Positions 35,749 through 45,204 of a DNA stretch of 64,000 bases are shown piece by piece. Both the position numbers and the translations under genes were made by a program. Below the pieces are notes generated by a model, which ran no database searches, was not told where the DNA came from, and saw only the letters and a list, made by a program, of their open reading frames with translations. Origin of the DNA: Chelatococcus caeni. GTDB taxonomy: Bacteria > Pseudomonadota > Alphaproteobacteria > Rhizobiales > Beijerinckiaceae. Within the stretch, counting starts at the first letter, position 1, and each line of letters begins with the position of its first letter. The DNA lies in the NCBI RefSeq assembly GCF_014196925.1, contig NZ_JACIEN010000009.1, positions 60,004 through 124,003 on the forward strand, read 5' to 3'.

Positions 35749-38025
35749 TCAGCGCAGGCGTGCAGGATATTGCAGGGCGAGTTGATCCTGCTTGCGCAGC
35801 TGCGAGCGCAGCATGTCGAACGGCCCGGCCTTGCTGAAGCGGAAGCCCTGCGCCGCATCGCAGCCGATGGCGCGCAGGAACTCGAGCTGCACGTCCGTCT
35901 CCACACCCTCCGCAATGACCGTCAGGCCGAGATTGTGCGCGAGCTCGATGAGCGCGCGGATGATGGCGGGGCTTTCCGCCTCCCGGCCGATACCGGCCAC
36001 GAACGAGCGGTCGATCTTAATGCAGTCGATCGGGAAATCCCGAAGGTGCGTCAGGGACGAATAGCCCGTGCCGAAATCGTCGAGCGCGATCGGCACGCCG
36101 GCATCGCTCAATTCCTCGACCGCGAGGCGCACGTTGCGTGCCTGCTCGCCCATCAGCACCGTCTCGGTGACTTCGAGCTTGATCCAGGAGGGCGGGATGT
36201 CGTGCTCGCGCAGCTGGTGCAGGAAGCGCTCGGCGAAATCACCGCCGGCGAACTCCGCCGCGCTCGCATTGACGCCGATGACGATCGGCCCCTCGAAACC
36301 TTCCGCACGCAGCTCGGCGAGATGGGTGGTCACCAGGCTGAGAACGCGCTCGCCGATGCGCCGCGCGCTGTCCTGGTCGGCGAAGGCGTGGGAAAAGGCC
36401 TGCGGCGACATGAGCACGCCGTCGCGCCCGCGGATGCGCACGAGCGCCTCGTAGCCGGTGAGCTGGCCGTTCCGCAGCTTCACGATGGGCTGGTAGAACG
36501 GCAGCAGCCGGTTGCTGGCGAGGGCCTTGCGCACCGTCTCGATGGCGAGGCGCCGCTCGTCGAACAGCGATGCGACCTCCGGCGCGTAGGTGCCGACCGC
36601 GCCACGCTCGCGCCGCTTGGCGGTGTAGAGGGCAACGTCCGCGCATTTCAGCAGCCCGTCTGCCGTGGCGGCGTCATCGGGATAGGCGGCAAGGCCGACG
36701 GTCGTCGTCACGTAGTGACGGTCGTTGCCGATGCGAATGGGCTTGCGGACCGCGGCGACGATGCGGGCGGCCATCCGTTCGGCTCCGCTCGCCTGGCCGT
36801 TCTCGTCGAAGATGACGGCGAATTCGTCGCCGCCGAGGCGGGCGAGGAACATGTCCCGGCCCCTGCAGAGCTGCCCGAGCCGCTCGGCGACCGCGATCAG
36901 CACCCGGTCGCCGACGTGGTGTCCGCAGGTGTCGTTGATCTCCTTGAAGCCGTCGAGGTCGAGCAGCAGGAGCGAGACGCGCCCGCCGCCGGAGGCCGCC
37001 CTGTCCACCACCGCCTCGAGATGGGTCTTGAAGGCGGCGCGGTTGGCGACGCCGGTCAGGCCGTCGAGGTGGGCCGCCCGCCACAGGGCCTGGGTGGCTT
37101 CGATCTCGCGGGTCACGTCCTGGACGACGCCGACGACACGGACGTGGCCATCGTCGCCGCCCACCAGGCGCTCGCCGATGGCGCGCACGGTGCGCCGCTC
37201 GCCGGAGCCGGTGACGAGGTCGGCCTCGAAGGAATAGGGGCTGCCCGTCGTCGCGGTGAGCTCCAGCTGGCGGCGCATGGCGGCGCCGGCCTCCGGACCA
37301 TACCGCCCTACCACCTCGTCGATGTCGAGACGGCTGCCGACCTCGAGGCCGTGCAGGCGATAGACTTCGTCCGACCAGATCACCTCGCCGGTCGCGGCGT
37401 CATACTCCCACCCGCCGATGGAGGCGAGGTGCTCCGTCTGCGCGAGCAGCCTGTTCCGGCGGGCGAGCGCCTCGCTCTGGCGCCGGGCGTTCGCCTCCGA
37501 AAGAGCGAGCTTGACCGCATTGGCGTGGGCGCGGATCAGCCCCTCCACCACCTGTCCGAATTCGGTCAGGATACGGGCCTCGTCCACGCCGAAGCTTCTC
37601 GGCTTCGTGTCGAGCAGGCACAATGTGCCGAGCTGGTGGCCGCTGTCGCTGCGCAGCGGGCAGCCGGCATAGAAGCGCGCATGGGGCGGCCCCTGGACGA
37701 ACGGGTTGTCGTGGAAGCGCGGGTCTGCGTGCGTGTCCTTGATGACGAAGACGCCGTTCTCGACGAGGGCATAGTTGCAGAAGGCGTAGCGCCGCGGCGT
37801 CTCCTCGATGTCGAGCCCGTGCCGGGCCTTGAACCACTGCCTGTCCTTCTCGAGGAAGGAGATCACGCTGATCGGGCAACTGAAGAAGGATGCAGCCAGC
37901 CGTACCACGGCATCGAAATCCGGCCCGGTGGGGGTGCCGACGATGCCCAGCACCTCGAGGGAATGTAGGCGGGCCTCCTCATCCCCTGCGATCGGGTATG
38001 GCAGCATGTGAAGACCCGCGTGCAT
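35749..38025 (-). CDS. GAF-PAS-GGDEF-EAL cyclic-di-GMP enzyme
   Basis: A 758-aa cytoplasmic signalling protein. Order: GAF domain (about 20-170; EKDRQWFKARHGLDIEETPR and GTLCLLDTKPRSFG), a short coiled region, PAS (about 200-310; GGWEYDAATGEVIWSDEVYR), GGDEF (about 318-480, intact LGGDEFAVIF near 397) and EAL (about 495-745, intact YEALVRI near 523, DDFGTGYSSL and KIDRSFV). Both the synthesis and hydrolysis motifs are intact, so net activity cannot be predicted. No membrane segment. It stands alone, divergent from the Anbu operon across 231 bp. Confidence 0.93.
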   Translation of the reverse strand: MHAGLHMLPYPIAGDEEARLHSLEVLGIVGTPTGPDFDAVVRLAASFFSCPISVISFLEKDRQWFKARHGLDIEETPRRYAFCNYALVENGVFVIKDTHADPRFHDNPFVQGPPHARFYAGCPLRSDSGHQLGTLCLLDTKPRSFGVDEARILTEFGQVVEGLIRAHANAVKLALSEANARRQSEALARRNRLLAQTEHLASIGGWEYDAATGEVIWSDEVYRLHGLEVGSRLDIDEVVGRYGPEAGAAMRRQLELTATTGSPYSFEADLVTGSGERRTVRAIGERLVGGDDGHVRVVGVVQDVTREIEATQALWRAAHLDGLTGVANRAAFKTHLEAVVDRAASGGGRVSLLLLDLDGFKEINDTCGHHVGDRVLIAVAERLGQLCRGRDMFLARLGGDEFAVIFDENGQASGAERMAARIVAAVRKPIRIGNDRHYVTTTVGLAAYPDDAATADGLLKCADVALYTAKRRERGAVGTYAPEVASLFDERRLAIETVRKALASNRLLPFYQPIVKLRNGQLTGYEALVRIRGRDGVLMSPQAFSHAFADQDSARRIGERVLSLVTTHLAELRAEGFEGPIVIGVNASAAEFAGGDFAERFLHQLREHDIPPSWIKLEVTETVLMGEQARNVRLAVEELSDAGVPIALDDFGTGYSSLTHLRDFPIDCIKIDRSFVAGIGREAESPAIIRALIELAHNLGLTVIAEGVETDVQLEFLRAIGCDAAQGFRFSKAGPFDMLRSQLRKQDQLALQYPARLR

Positions 38026-38256
38026 TTAACGAATCAATCAATCATAGAATCTTGATGCCCGCCGACAATAGATTGCCTCAGGTCCCGCTGGCCCGGCGGA
38101 ATGGCTCCCGAGAGGGCACGCTTCCGGCCAATCCATGACCAGTCTGCCCATCTATTGGGCGGCTATGTGGCGGTTGCCGCCGCGCATCGGCTTTCTTCGG
38201 GTGAAGTGGCACACAATTTGATAGGCTCCACCAGGTGAGTTGCTGCGGGAGGACAC

Positions 38257-39675
38257 ATGAAGCCGAGAGCCTTCGACGAGATGGGCGGCTTCGGGGAAGG
38301 GTGCAGGCCCTGCTATGCGGCGCTGAAGCGGTGGCTCGACGACGCCCCTTCGGACCTCCTCGACCAGCGGCGCAAGGAGGCGGAGCTCCTGTTCCGCCGC
38401 ATCGGCATCACCTTCGCCGTCTACGGCGAGCAGGCGGCGCAGGAGCGGCTCATCCCCTTCGACATCATCCCCCGCGTCATCGCGGGCGAGGAATGGCGCA
38501 AGCTCTCGCTCGGGCTCGAGCAGCGGGTGAAGGCGCTCAACGCCTTCCTGAAGGACGTCTACGGCAATCGCGAGATCGTGCGCGCGGGTGTCGTCCCCGA
38601 AGAGCTCATCCTCTGCAATCCCTACTTCCGGCCCGAAATGGCGCAGCTGCGCCTCGTCGGCGACATCTACGTTGCGATCGCGGGCATCGACGTCGTGCGC
38701 GTCGACGCCGATACGTTCTACGTACTCGAGGACAATGCGCGCACGCCCTCCGGCGTCTCCTACATGCTCGAGAACCGGGAGGCGATGATCCGGCTCTTCC
38801 CGGAATTATTCGCCCGCCAGAGCATCGCGCCGGTCGACGGGTATCCGGACGAACTGCTCGCGACGCTCCACTCCATCACGCCGCGGCGCGGTGAGGAGCC
38901 GTGCGTGGTGCTGCTGACGCCGGGGCCCTACAACAGCGCCTATTACGAGCACTCCTTCCTCGCCGACAAGCTGGGCGTCGAGCTGGTTGAGGGCCGCGAT
39001 CTCTTCGTGCGCGACGAGATGGTCTTCATGCGCACCACGCAGGGACCGAAGCGGGTCGACGTCATCTACAGCCGCATCGACGACGACTTCCTCGATCCGC
39101 TCGTCTTCCGGCCGGATTCCGTCCTCGGCGTGCCGGGGCTGATGCTCGCCTATCGGGCCGGCAACGTCAGCCTCGCCAACGCGGTCGGCACGGGCGTCGC
39201 CGACGACAAGGCGATCTACAGCTACATGCCGGAGATCGTGCGTTTCTATCTCGGCGAAGAACCGATCCTGCAGAACGTGCCGACCTGGCGCTGCCGCGAG
39301 CCGGAGGCGCTCGCCTATGTCCTCGATCATCTCGGGGACCTCGTCGTCAAGGAGGTCAACGGCTCGGGCGGCTACGGCATGCTCGTCGGCCCGGCGGCGG
39401 ATGCGGCGACGCGGCGACTCTTCGCCGAGAAGCTCAAGCGCCGGCCCGACAACTTCATCGCCCAGCCGACGCTGGCGCTCTCCACCTGCCCGACCTTCGT
39501 CGGCTCCGGCATCGCCCCGCGCCACGTCGACCTGCGCCCCTTCGTGCTGACCGGTGCCGACAAGGTGCGCATCGTCCCCGGCGGGCTGACGCGGGTGGCG
39601 CTCGTCGAAGGCTCGCTCGTCGTCAATTCGAGCCAGGGCGGCGGCACGAAGGACACCTGGATCCTGGGCGAATGA
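38257..39675 (+). CDS. Circularly permuted ATP-grasp protein of the Anbu operon
   Basis: A 472-aa circularly permuted ATP-grasp (type 2) protein, predicted to join amino groups to carboxylates. Motifs: FLKDVYGNREIVRAGVVP near 95, YVLEDNARTPSGVSYMLENR near 160, VLLTPGPYNSAYYEHSFLA near 220 and VVKEVNGSGGYGMLVGP near 370. It opens a four-gene unit (ATP-grasp, alpha-E, transglutaminase-like, Anbu peptidase) found together in many proteobacteria; together they are thought to make and degrade a short peptide-like product. GGGAGGA lies 5-6 bases before the ATG. Confidence 0.93.
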   Translation: MKPRAFDEMGGFGEGCRPCYAALKRWLDDAPSDLLDQRRKEAELLFRRIGITFAVYGEQAAQERLIPFDIIPRVIAGEEWRKLSLGLEQRVKALNAFLKDVYGNREIVRAGVVPEELILCNPYFRPEMAQLRLVGDIYVAIAGIDVVRVDADTFYVLEDNARTPSGVSYMLENREAMIRLFPELFARQSIAPVDGYPDELLATLHSITPRRGEEPCVVLLTPGPYNSAYYEHSFLADKLGVELVEGRDLFVRDEMVFMRTTQGPKRVDVIYSRIDDDFLDPLVFRPDSVLGVPGLMLAYRAGNVSLANAVGTGVADDKAIYSYMPEIVRFYLGEEPILQNVPTWRCREPEALAYVLDHLGDLVVKEVNGSGGYGMLVGPAADAATRRLFAEKLKRRPDNFIAQPTLALSTCPTFVGSGIAPRHVDLRPFVLTGADKVRIVPGGLTRVALVEGSLVVNSSQGGGTKDTWILGE

Positions 39676-39688
39676 TGGCGAGTGACCG

Positions 39689-40636
39689 ATGACGCTGCTC
39701 TCCCGCACGGCCGACAATCTCTTCTGGATGGCGCGCTACATGGAGCGGGCCGACAGCGTGGCGCGCATCCTCGATGCCGCCTATCGCCTCTCCTCGCTGC
39801 CGACCGCCTACGGCGGGCTGACGAGCGAGTGGGATTCGGCGCTCGCCACGGCGGGCTGCACCGATGCCTTCGCCGCTGCCCACGAGAAGGTGACGCCCGA
39901 GGCGGTCGTCCACTTCCTCGCCGTCTCGCCGGAGAACCCCTCCAGCATCCGGCGCTGCCTCGAGATCGCCCGCGCCAATGCCCGCGCCGAGCGCACGGCG
40001 CTGACCATCGAGATGTGGGAGGCGATCAACGACAGCTACCTGACCATGCAGGGCTGGGTCGACCGCGGCGTCTCGCTCGCCGACCTGCCGCGCTTCCTCG
40101 CCTTCGCCAAGGAGGCGGCCCTGCGCTTCGACGGCTCGGCCCATCGCACCATGCTGCGCACCGACGCCTTCTGGTTCACCTGCCTCGGCCTGTGCACTGA
40201 ACGCGCCGACAACACCGCCCGCATCCTCGACGTGAAGTATCATGTGCTGCTGCCGGACCACGCCCGCGTCGGCGGCGGGCTCGACTATTACCAGTGGGCC
40301 TCCATCCTGCGCTCCGTCTCGGCGCTGACGAGCTACCGCTGGGTCTACCGCGACAGCGTCAAGCCATGGCTCGTGGCGGACCTTCTCATCCTCAAGGAGG
40401 ACATGCCGCGCTCGCTCGCCGCCTGCTATCGCAGCATCAGCGGCTACCTCGACGAGCTTTCCACCGCCTACGGCTGGCAGGGCAACAGCCAGCGCATCGC
40501 GCGCAGCGTCCACATGCGTCTCAGCAACACCTCCATCGAGACGATCTTCCAGTCGGGCCTGCATGAATTCGTCGAGGGCTTCCTCGTCCAGAACAACGAG
40601 CTCGGCGCAGCCATCGCCGAGCAATACCTGAGCTGA
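39689..40636 (+). CDS. Alpha-E domain protein of the Anbu operon
   Basis: A 315-aa all-helical alpha-E protein. The N-terminus MTLLSRTADNLFWMARYMER and the ERADNTARILDVKYHVLLP segment near 175 are the family hallmarks. It invariably accompanies the circularly permuted ATP-grasp protein and probably works with it as part of a peptide-ligase system. It starts 13 bp after the ATP-grasp gene and ends 8 bp before the transglutaminase-like gene, so the genes are co-transcribed. Confidence 0.94.
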   Translation: MTLLSRTADNLFWMARYMERADSVARILDAAYRLSSLPTAYGGLTSEWDSALATAGCTDAFAAAHEKVTPEAVVHFLAVSPENPSSIRRCLEIARANARAERTALTIEMWEAINDSYLTMQGWVDRGVSLADLPRFLAFAKEAALRFDGSAHRTMLRTDAFWFTCLGLCTERADNTARILDVKYHVLLPDHARVGGGLDYYQWASILRSVSALTSYRWVYRDSVKPWLVADLLILKEDMPRSLAACYRSISGYLDELSTAYGWQGNSQRIARSVHMRLSNTSIETIFQSGLHEFVEGFLVQNNELGAAIAEQYLS

Positions 40637-40644
40637 GCCGGCCC

Positions 40645-41472
40645 ATGCGCATCCGCGTGTCGCACACCACCCGCTACGACTATTCCCCGCCCGCCAAATC
40701 GGCGATCCAGCTCCTGCGCCTGACGCCGCGCAGCCACGAGGGCCAGCACGTGCGCCACTGGCGCATCGATGTCGACGCCCAGTGCCGGCTGAAGGCGGGG
40801 GAGGACGCGCTCGGCAACATCACCCATGCCTTCACGCTGGAGGGGCCGATCCAGTCCTTCTCGGTGACGGTCGACGGGGAGGTGGAGACGCAGGACAGTG
40901 CTGGCGTCGTGCGCGGCACGGTGGAGCGCTTCCCGCCCGGCCTCTTCCTGCGCACGACGGCGCTCACCGAGCCGGACGATGCGATCCTCGCGCTTGCCGG
41001 CGAGGTGCGCGAGGCGATGAGGCGGGATCCCATCGCCGGGCTGCACGATCTGTCGGGCACGATCCACGCCCGCATGGGCTTCGACACCGAGGCGACGACC
41101 ACGGCGACGAAGGCGGGCGCGGCGCTCGCCCTCGGCCACGGCGTCTGCCAGGACTTCGCCCATATCTTCATCAGCGCCGCGCGCTTCCTCGGCGTGCCGG
41201 CGCGCTACGTGTCCGGCTACCTGCTGCGCGACGACGGGCTCGTCGTGCAGGAGGCGGGGCACGCCTGGGCGGAGGCCCATGTCGGCGGGCTCGGCTGGGT
41301 CGGCTTCGACCCCGCGCACGGCCTTTCGCCGACGGATGCCTATGTGCGGCTCGCCGCCGCGCTCGACTACCACGGGGCCGCGCCGATCCTCGGCAGCCGC
41401 TACGGCGGCGGGCAGGAGAGCCTCGACGTCAGCGTGCGCGTGGAGCACGCCCGGCGCCAGATCCAGAGCTGA
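40645..41472 (+). CDS. Transglutaminase-like protease of the Anbu operon
   Basis: A 275-aa protein with a bacterial transglutaminase-like N-terminal domain (MRIRVSHTTRYDYSPPAKSA) and a papain-fold core. The triad is visible: Cys in GHGVCQDFAHIF near 167, His in EAGHAWAEAHV near 208 and Asp in GWVGFDPAHG near 225. In this operon family it is a predicted peptidase or amidase acting on the ATP-grasp product. It lies 8 bp after the alpha-E gene and about 100 bp before the Anbu peptidase. Confidence 0.93.
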   Translation: MRIRVSHTTRYDYSPPAKSAIQLLRLTPRSHEGQHVRHWRIDVDAQCRLKAGEDALGNITHAFTLEGPIQSFSVTVDGEVETQDSAGVVRGTVERFPPGLFLRTTALTEPDDAILALAGEVREAMRRDPIAGLHDLSGTIHARMGFDTEATTTATKAGAALALGHGVCQDFAHIFISAARFLGVPARYVSGYLLRDDGLVVQEAGHAWAEAHVGGLGWVGFDPAHGLSPTDAYVRLAAALDYHGAAPILGSRYGGGQESLDVSVRVEHARRQIQS

Positions 41473-41573
41473 GTGCAGACGCGGGCTTGCCTCGGGGCGC
41501 GGCTTCGTTCTATCGCAACGTCGCCGCCCGAAAGCCGGCGGCGAGGGATATTGCGGGAAAGGCGGGCGCAGCC

Positions 41574-42311
41574 ATGACCTATTGTGTCGGCATCCTGGTG
41601 CGCGAGGGGCTCGTGATGCTGGGCGACACCCGCACCAATGCCGGGCTCGACAACATCGCCACCTTCCGCAAGCTCACCGTGCTGGAAGAGCCCGGCGAGC
41701 GCGTGATCATGCTCGCCACCGCCGGCAACCTGTCGATCTCCCAATCGGTCATGACCCTGCTCACCGAGGGCATCGAGACCGAGGCGGGCATGCGCAAGAC
41801 GCTGATGGACGTCGAGAGCATGTTCGAGGCGGCCGGGCTCGTCGGCGAGGCGATCCGCAGGGTCTACGGCACCTACGGCGAGGCCCTGCAGCAGCAGAGC
41901 ATGTCCTTCGACGTGACCTTCCTCATCGGCGGCCAGATCAAGGATCGCAGGCTGCGCCTCTTCCAGGTCTACGCCGCCGGCAACTTCATCGAGGCGACGC
42001 AGGACACGCCCTATTTCCAGATCGGCGAGCACAAATACGGCAAGCCCATCCTCGACCGCTCGATCTCCTACGAAGTCGAGCTGCTCGACGCGCTGAAGCT
42101 CGCGCTCATCTCGATGGATTCGACCCTGCGCTCCAACCTGAGCGTGGGCCTGCCCGTCGACGTGGCCGCCTGCCGGCGCGACGAATTGAAGGCCGCCGTC
42201 TCCTATCGCATCGCGCCCGACGAGCCCTATTTCCGCGACCTGCGCGAGCGCTGGTCGAAAGCCCTGCGCCAGGCGCATCTCGCCATCCCGCGTCCGCCGT
42301 GGATCGAGTGA
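41574..42311 (+). CDS. Anbu, proteasome-type peptidase
   Basis: A 245-aa Anbu (ancestral beta subunit; 'peptidase, proteasome-type') protein. Thr2, exposed after Met removal (MTYCVGILVREGLVMLGDTR), is the expected N-terminal nucleophile, with Asp and Lys partners in GDTRTNAG and FRKL. The mid-region FDVTFLIGGQIKDRRLRLFQ and the GKPILDRS segment near 157 are typical. Anbu forms open-ring assemblies of proteasome-like subunits. It closes the operon. The start at 41574 is fixed by the N-terminal Thr requirement; the longer frame is shadow. Confidence 0.95.
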   Translation: MTYCVGILVREGLVMLGDTRTNAGLDNIATFRKLTVLEEPGERVIMLATAGNLSISQSVMTLLTEGIETEAGMRKTLMDVESMFEAAGLVGEAIRRVYGTYGEALQQQSMSFDVTFLIGGQIKDRRLRLFQVYAAGNFIEATQDTPYFQIGEHKYGKPILDRSISYEVELLDALKLALISMDSTLRSNLSVGLPVDVAACRRDELKAAVSYRIAPDEPYFRDLRERWSKALRQAHLAIPRPPWIE

Positions 42312-42405
42312 TCGCTGTCCGCGACCGGTGGGTATCCGTTTGCGTGGTGCGAAGCGCAGGGCTGCGGAGCGCAACGGTTCCCCGTCTTGGCCGGGCTTGT
42401 CCAAA

Positions 42406-42429
42406 GCAAGTCGGGCCTGCCCGACTTGC
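42406..42429. repeat. 24-bp palindrome, AAGTCGGGC family copy 1
   Basis: GCAAGTCGGGC, CT, GCCCGACTTGC: perfect 11-bp arms around two bases. The core AAGTCGGGC-NN-GCCCGACTT recurs exactly at 57650-57669 and with a compensated change at 57683-57708. Confidence 0.75.
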
Positions 42430-42507
42430 GTCACTTCAAAGAGACGCAACGCGCGCGTTGCTGTTGCCATCCAAGCCTTTCAGCTTGGTGCCGGCGTTAC
42501 GGCGTGG

Positions 42508-42530
42508 ATGCCCGCGACAAGCGCGGGCAT
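42508..42530. repeat. Palindromic repeat of the rhizobial ATGCCCGCG type
   Basis: ATGCCCGCG, loop ACAAG, CGCGGGCAT: perfect 9-bp arms in the context GTGGATGCCCGCG...GGGCATGACG. Near-identical hairpins are common dispersed intergenic repeats in Rhizobiales genomes; that parallel is from general knowledge. Confidence 0.7.
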
Positions 42531-42786
42531 GACGGGGAGGGTGGAGCCGGAGCGTTTTTCGGTATGGACACGCTTCCGCATAGACCGACGGCTGTGACTG
42601 CGGCCGGCCCCATGCGCCATATGCGTCTCTTTGACGGCATCAAGACGGGCGGCATGCCCCTCGTGCATGTCTTTTCCCGCAGCTAGGTCTCGTCCTTCCT
42701 TGCCGGCGCGGGTCGCTCCCGGGTAGAACGGTCATCATCTTGAGAATTGCCGCCCCTGCCTGCCGCAGGGATGCGACGGATCTGTC

Positions 42787-44064
42787 ATGCGAGCCGACCT
42801 GTCGACCCAGCCCCAGACCGGCGGCGAACGTTTCGCGCCGGCCTACCCGCCGTTCTTCGAGTTCGTGGCGCTCGTCGCGCTGCTGATGAGCCTTGCCGCC
42901 TTCTCGATCGACAGCATCCTGCCGGCCTTCGGCCCTATCCAGCAGGAGTTCGGCGTCGTCGACGGCAACGACCTGCAGCTCGTCGTCTATGCCTATATGG
43001 CGGGCTTCGGCATCATGCAGCTGTTCTTCGGCCCGGTGGCGGACGTCGTGGGCCGCCGGCCGACGCTGATGGCGGGTCTTGCCATCTATGTCGCCGGCAC
43101 GGGGCTCGCATTGATGGCCGACGGCTTCCACATGCTGCTCGTGGCGCGCTTCGTGCAGGGCACGGGAGCGGCGGCGGCGCGCGTGCTCGTCGTCACCCTG
43201 GTGCGCGACCGCTATTCCGGCCGCGAGATGGCCCGCGTCATGTCGCTCGTCATGATGCTGTTCATCACGGTGCCGATCATCGCGCCGGCCGTCGGCAGCG
43301 CCATCCTCGCGGCGAGCGAGTGGCACATGATCGTCGTCGCCATGTTCGCCATGGCCGTCCTCGTCTTCACCTGGTTCGCGCTGCGCATGCCGGAGAGCCT
43401 CAACCCGGCCTATCGCAAGCCGGCGGCGGTCAGGCCGATCCTCGTCGACGTGCGCCGCATCCTCGCCTCACGCCTGTCCTTCGGCTACGCGAGCGCGATC
43501 ATGCTGATGCAGGGCTGCATCATGATCTACATCGGGCTTGCCGCGCAGGTCTTCGAGACCGACGGCTACCGCCTCGGCCCGGTCGGCTTTCCGCTCGTCT
43601 TCGGGCTGCTCGGTATCATGCAGGGCGTGGCGTCCTACCTCAATTCGCGGCTCGTCGGCCGTTTCGGCATGCGCCGCATGTCCCATGCCGCGCTCTGCGG
43701 CTTCTGCGTGACGACGGGGCTGCTGCTCGTCATCGCCCTTGCCGCGGGCGGGCTGCCGCCGCTGTCCGTCTTCGTCGGCCTGCTGGCCGTCAGCCATTTC
43801 CTCTTCAGCCTGACGATGCCCAATTTCAACGCCATGGCGATGGACGAGCTCGGCGACATCGCCGGCACCGCCTCGTCCTTCATCGGCTTCTATTCCACGG
43901 TCGCGAGCGCGATCACGGGCGCCCTCATCAGCCGCACCTTCGACGGCACGGTCATTCCCCTGTGCGGCGGCTATCTCGGCCTCGGCCTTGCCTGCCTCGC
44001 CGTGGTGCTGTGGGCGGAACGGGGCCGGCTGTTCAATCCGCACCAGGCCGAAGCAACGCGATAG
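42787..44064 (+). CDS. MFS drug efflux transporter (Bcr/CflA type)
   Basis: A 425-aa major facilitator protein with about 12 membrane spans. The Bcr/CflA-type features are FSIDSILPAFGPIQQEFGV in the first span, the loop FFGPVADVVGRRPTLMAGL near 80 (motif A) and FVQGTGAAAARVLVVTLVRD near 125 with the Arg that follows motif B. It probably exports drugs or small metabolites with proton exchange. It is 475 bp from Anbu and 95 bp before the aldo/keto reductase on the same strand. Substrate unknown. Confidence 0.92.
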   Translation: MRADLSTQPQTGGERFAPAYPPFFEFVALVALLMSLAAFSIDSILPAFGPIQQEFGVVDGNDLQLVVYAYMAGFGIMQLFFGPVADVVGRRPTLMAGLAIYVAGTGLALMADGFHMLLVARFVQGTGAAAARVLVVTLVRDRYSGREMARVMSLVMMLFITVPIIAPAVGSAILAASEWHMIVVAMFAMAVLVFTWFALRMPESLNPAYRKPAAVRPILVDVRRILASRLSFGYASAIMLMQGCIMIYIGLAAQVFETDGYRLGPVGFPLVFGLLGIMQGVASYLNSRLVGRFGMRRMSHAALCGFCVTTGLLLVIALAAGGLPPLSVFVGLLAVSHFLFSLTMPNFNAMAMDELGDIAGTASSFIGFYSTVASAITGALISRTFDGTVIPLCGGYLGLGLACLAVVLWAERGRLFNPHQAEATR

Positions 44065-44159
44065 TGCAACGCCCTGCCGGGTTGTCCGCCCCGGGCTTTC
44101 ATGGTCTCATCGCGCCCTCTTTCTGGGCCCTCAGGCCCCACAGCTTGCGGGATGATCCC

Positions 44160-45176
44160 ATGACGCAGACGATGCCCATGCGGCGGCTCGGCCGCTCGGG
44201 CCTGACGGTGTCGCGCCTCGTGCTCGGCACCATGATGTTCGGCGGGCGCACCGATGAGGCCGAGGCGGGCCGCATCATCGCCCATGCGCGCGAGGCGGGC
44301 GTCAATTTCATCGATACGGCGGACGCCTATAATGACGGCCGCTCGGAGGAGATCGTCGGCCGCGCCATCCGGGCGCAGCGCTTCGACTGGGTGCTGGCGA
44401 CGAAGCTCGCCAATCCGATGGGCGAGGGGCCCAACCGGCGCGGCCTTTCCCGCCGCTGGATCATGCAGGCGACGGAGGATTCGCTGCGGCGCCTCGGCGT
44501 CGAGGCCATCGACATCCAGTACCTGCACAAGGAAGACAACGAGACGCCGCTCGAGGAGACCGTGCGCGCCATGGCCGACCTCATCCGGGCCGGCAAGGTG
44601 CGCTATTTCGGCGTTTCCAACCACCGGGCCTGGCGCGTGGCGCGCATCGCGGCGCTGTGCGACGAGATCGGCATCGACCGGCCGGTGGTGTGCCAGCTCT
44701 ACTACCATGCGCTCTATCGCCCGGCGGAGGTCGAGCTGCTGCCGGCCTGCGCGGCGCTGGGCATCGGCACGGTCGCCTACAGCCCGCTGGCGCGCGGCGT
44801 GCTGACGGGCAAGTATGCGCCCGGCGCCGCCGCCCCCGAGGGCAGCCGGGCCGCGAGCGGCGACAAGCGCATGGGCGAGACGGAGTTCCACCCCGCCAAT
44901 CTCGAAGCCGCCGCGCGGCTCAAGGCCCATTGCGACCGGCGCGGCCATGACATGGGCGCCTTCGCCGGCGCGTGGGTGCTGGCCAATCCGCTGATGACCG
45001 GCGTCATCGCCGGGCCGCGCACCATGGAGCAGTGGCAGGCCTATCTCGCCGCGCTCGATCTTTCCCTCGACGCGGACGACGAAGCGGCCGTCGATGCCGT
45101 GGTGCGGCCCGGCACGACGGCCATTTCGCAATATGTCGACCCGGCCTATCCGGTGGAGGGGCGGCCGGTCGCGTGA
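44160..45176 (+). CDS. Aldo/keto reductase
   Basis: A 338-aa NADPH-dependent aldo/keto reductase of the YajO/Tas-like group, with a TIM barrel. The tetrad is recognisable: Asp and Tyr in NFIDTADAYNDGRSEE (about 45-60), Lys in VLATKLANP near 80 and His in IDIQYLHKED near 120. The C-terminal cofactor loop is GVIAGPRTMEQW. It reduces aldehydes or ketoses; the specific substrate is not evident. The ATG at 44160 (MTQTMPMRRLGRSG) is the family start; the longer frame is shadow over the MFS gene. It converges on ureJ. Confidence 0.92.
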   Translation: MTQTMPMRRLGRSGLTVSRLVLGTMMFGGRTDEAEAGRIIAHAREAGVNFIDTADAYNDGRSEEIVGRAIRAQRFDWVLATKLANPMGEGPNRRGLSRRWIMQATEDSLRRLGVEAIDIQYLHKEDNETPLEETVRAMADLIRAGKVRYFGVSNHRAWRVARIAALCDEIGIDRPVVCQLYYHALYRPAEVELLPACAALGIGTVAYSPLARGVLTGKYAPGAAAPEGSRAASGDKRMGETEFHPANLEAAARLKAHCDRRGHDMGAFAGAWVLANPLMTGVIAGPRTMEQWQAYLAALDLSLDADDEAAVDAVVRPGTTAISQYVDPAYPVEGRPVA

Positions 45177-45204
45177 CGCGCTGCCGCCCGATCGGGCATT
45201 CTGC

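Larger units (their letters stand above)
42312..42786. other. Intergenic region with palindromic repeats, no convincing gene
   Basis: 475 bp between Anbu and the MFS gene. It contains two strong palindromes (listed separately) and GC-rich filler. Short open frames on both strands have no protein-like composition or ribosome sites. No clear terminator for the Anbu operon was found, though the first palindrome could serve. Confidence 0.6.

Noticed and set aside
45186..45197. GCCCGATCGGGC palindrome between the aldo/keto reductase and ureJ
   Set aside because: No room for a proper loop and no T-run; not convincing as a bidirectional terminator.
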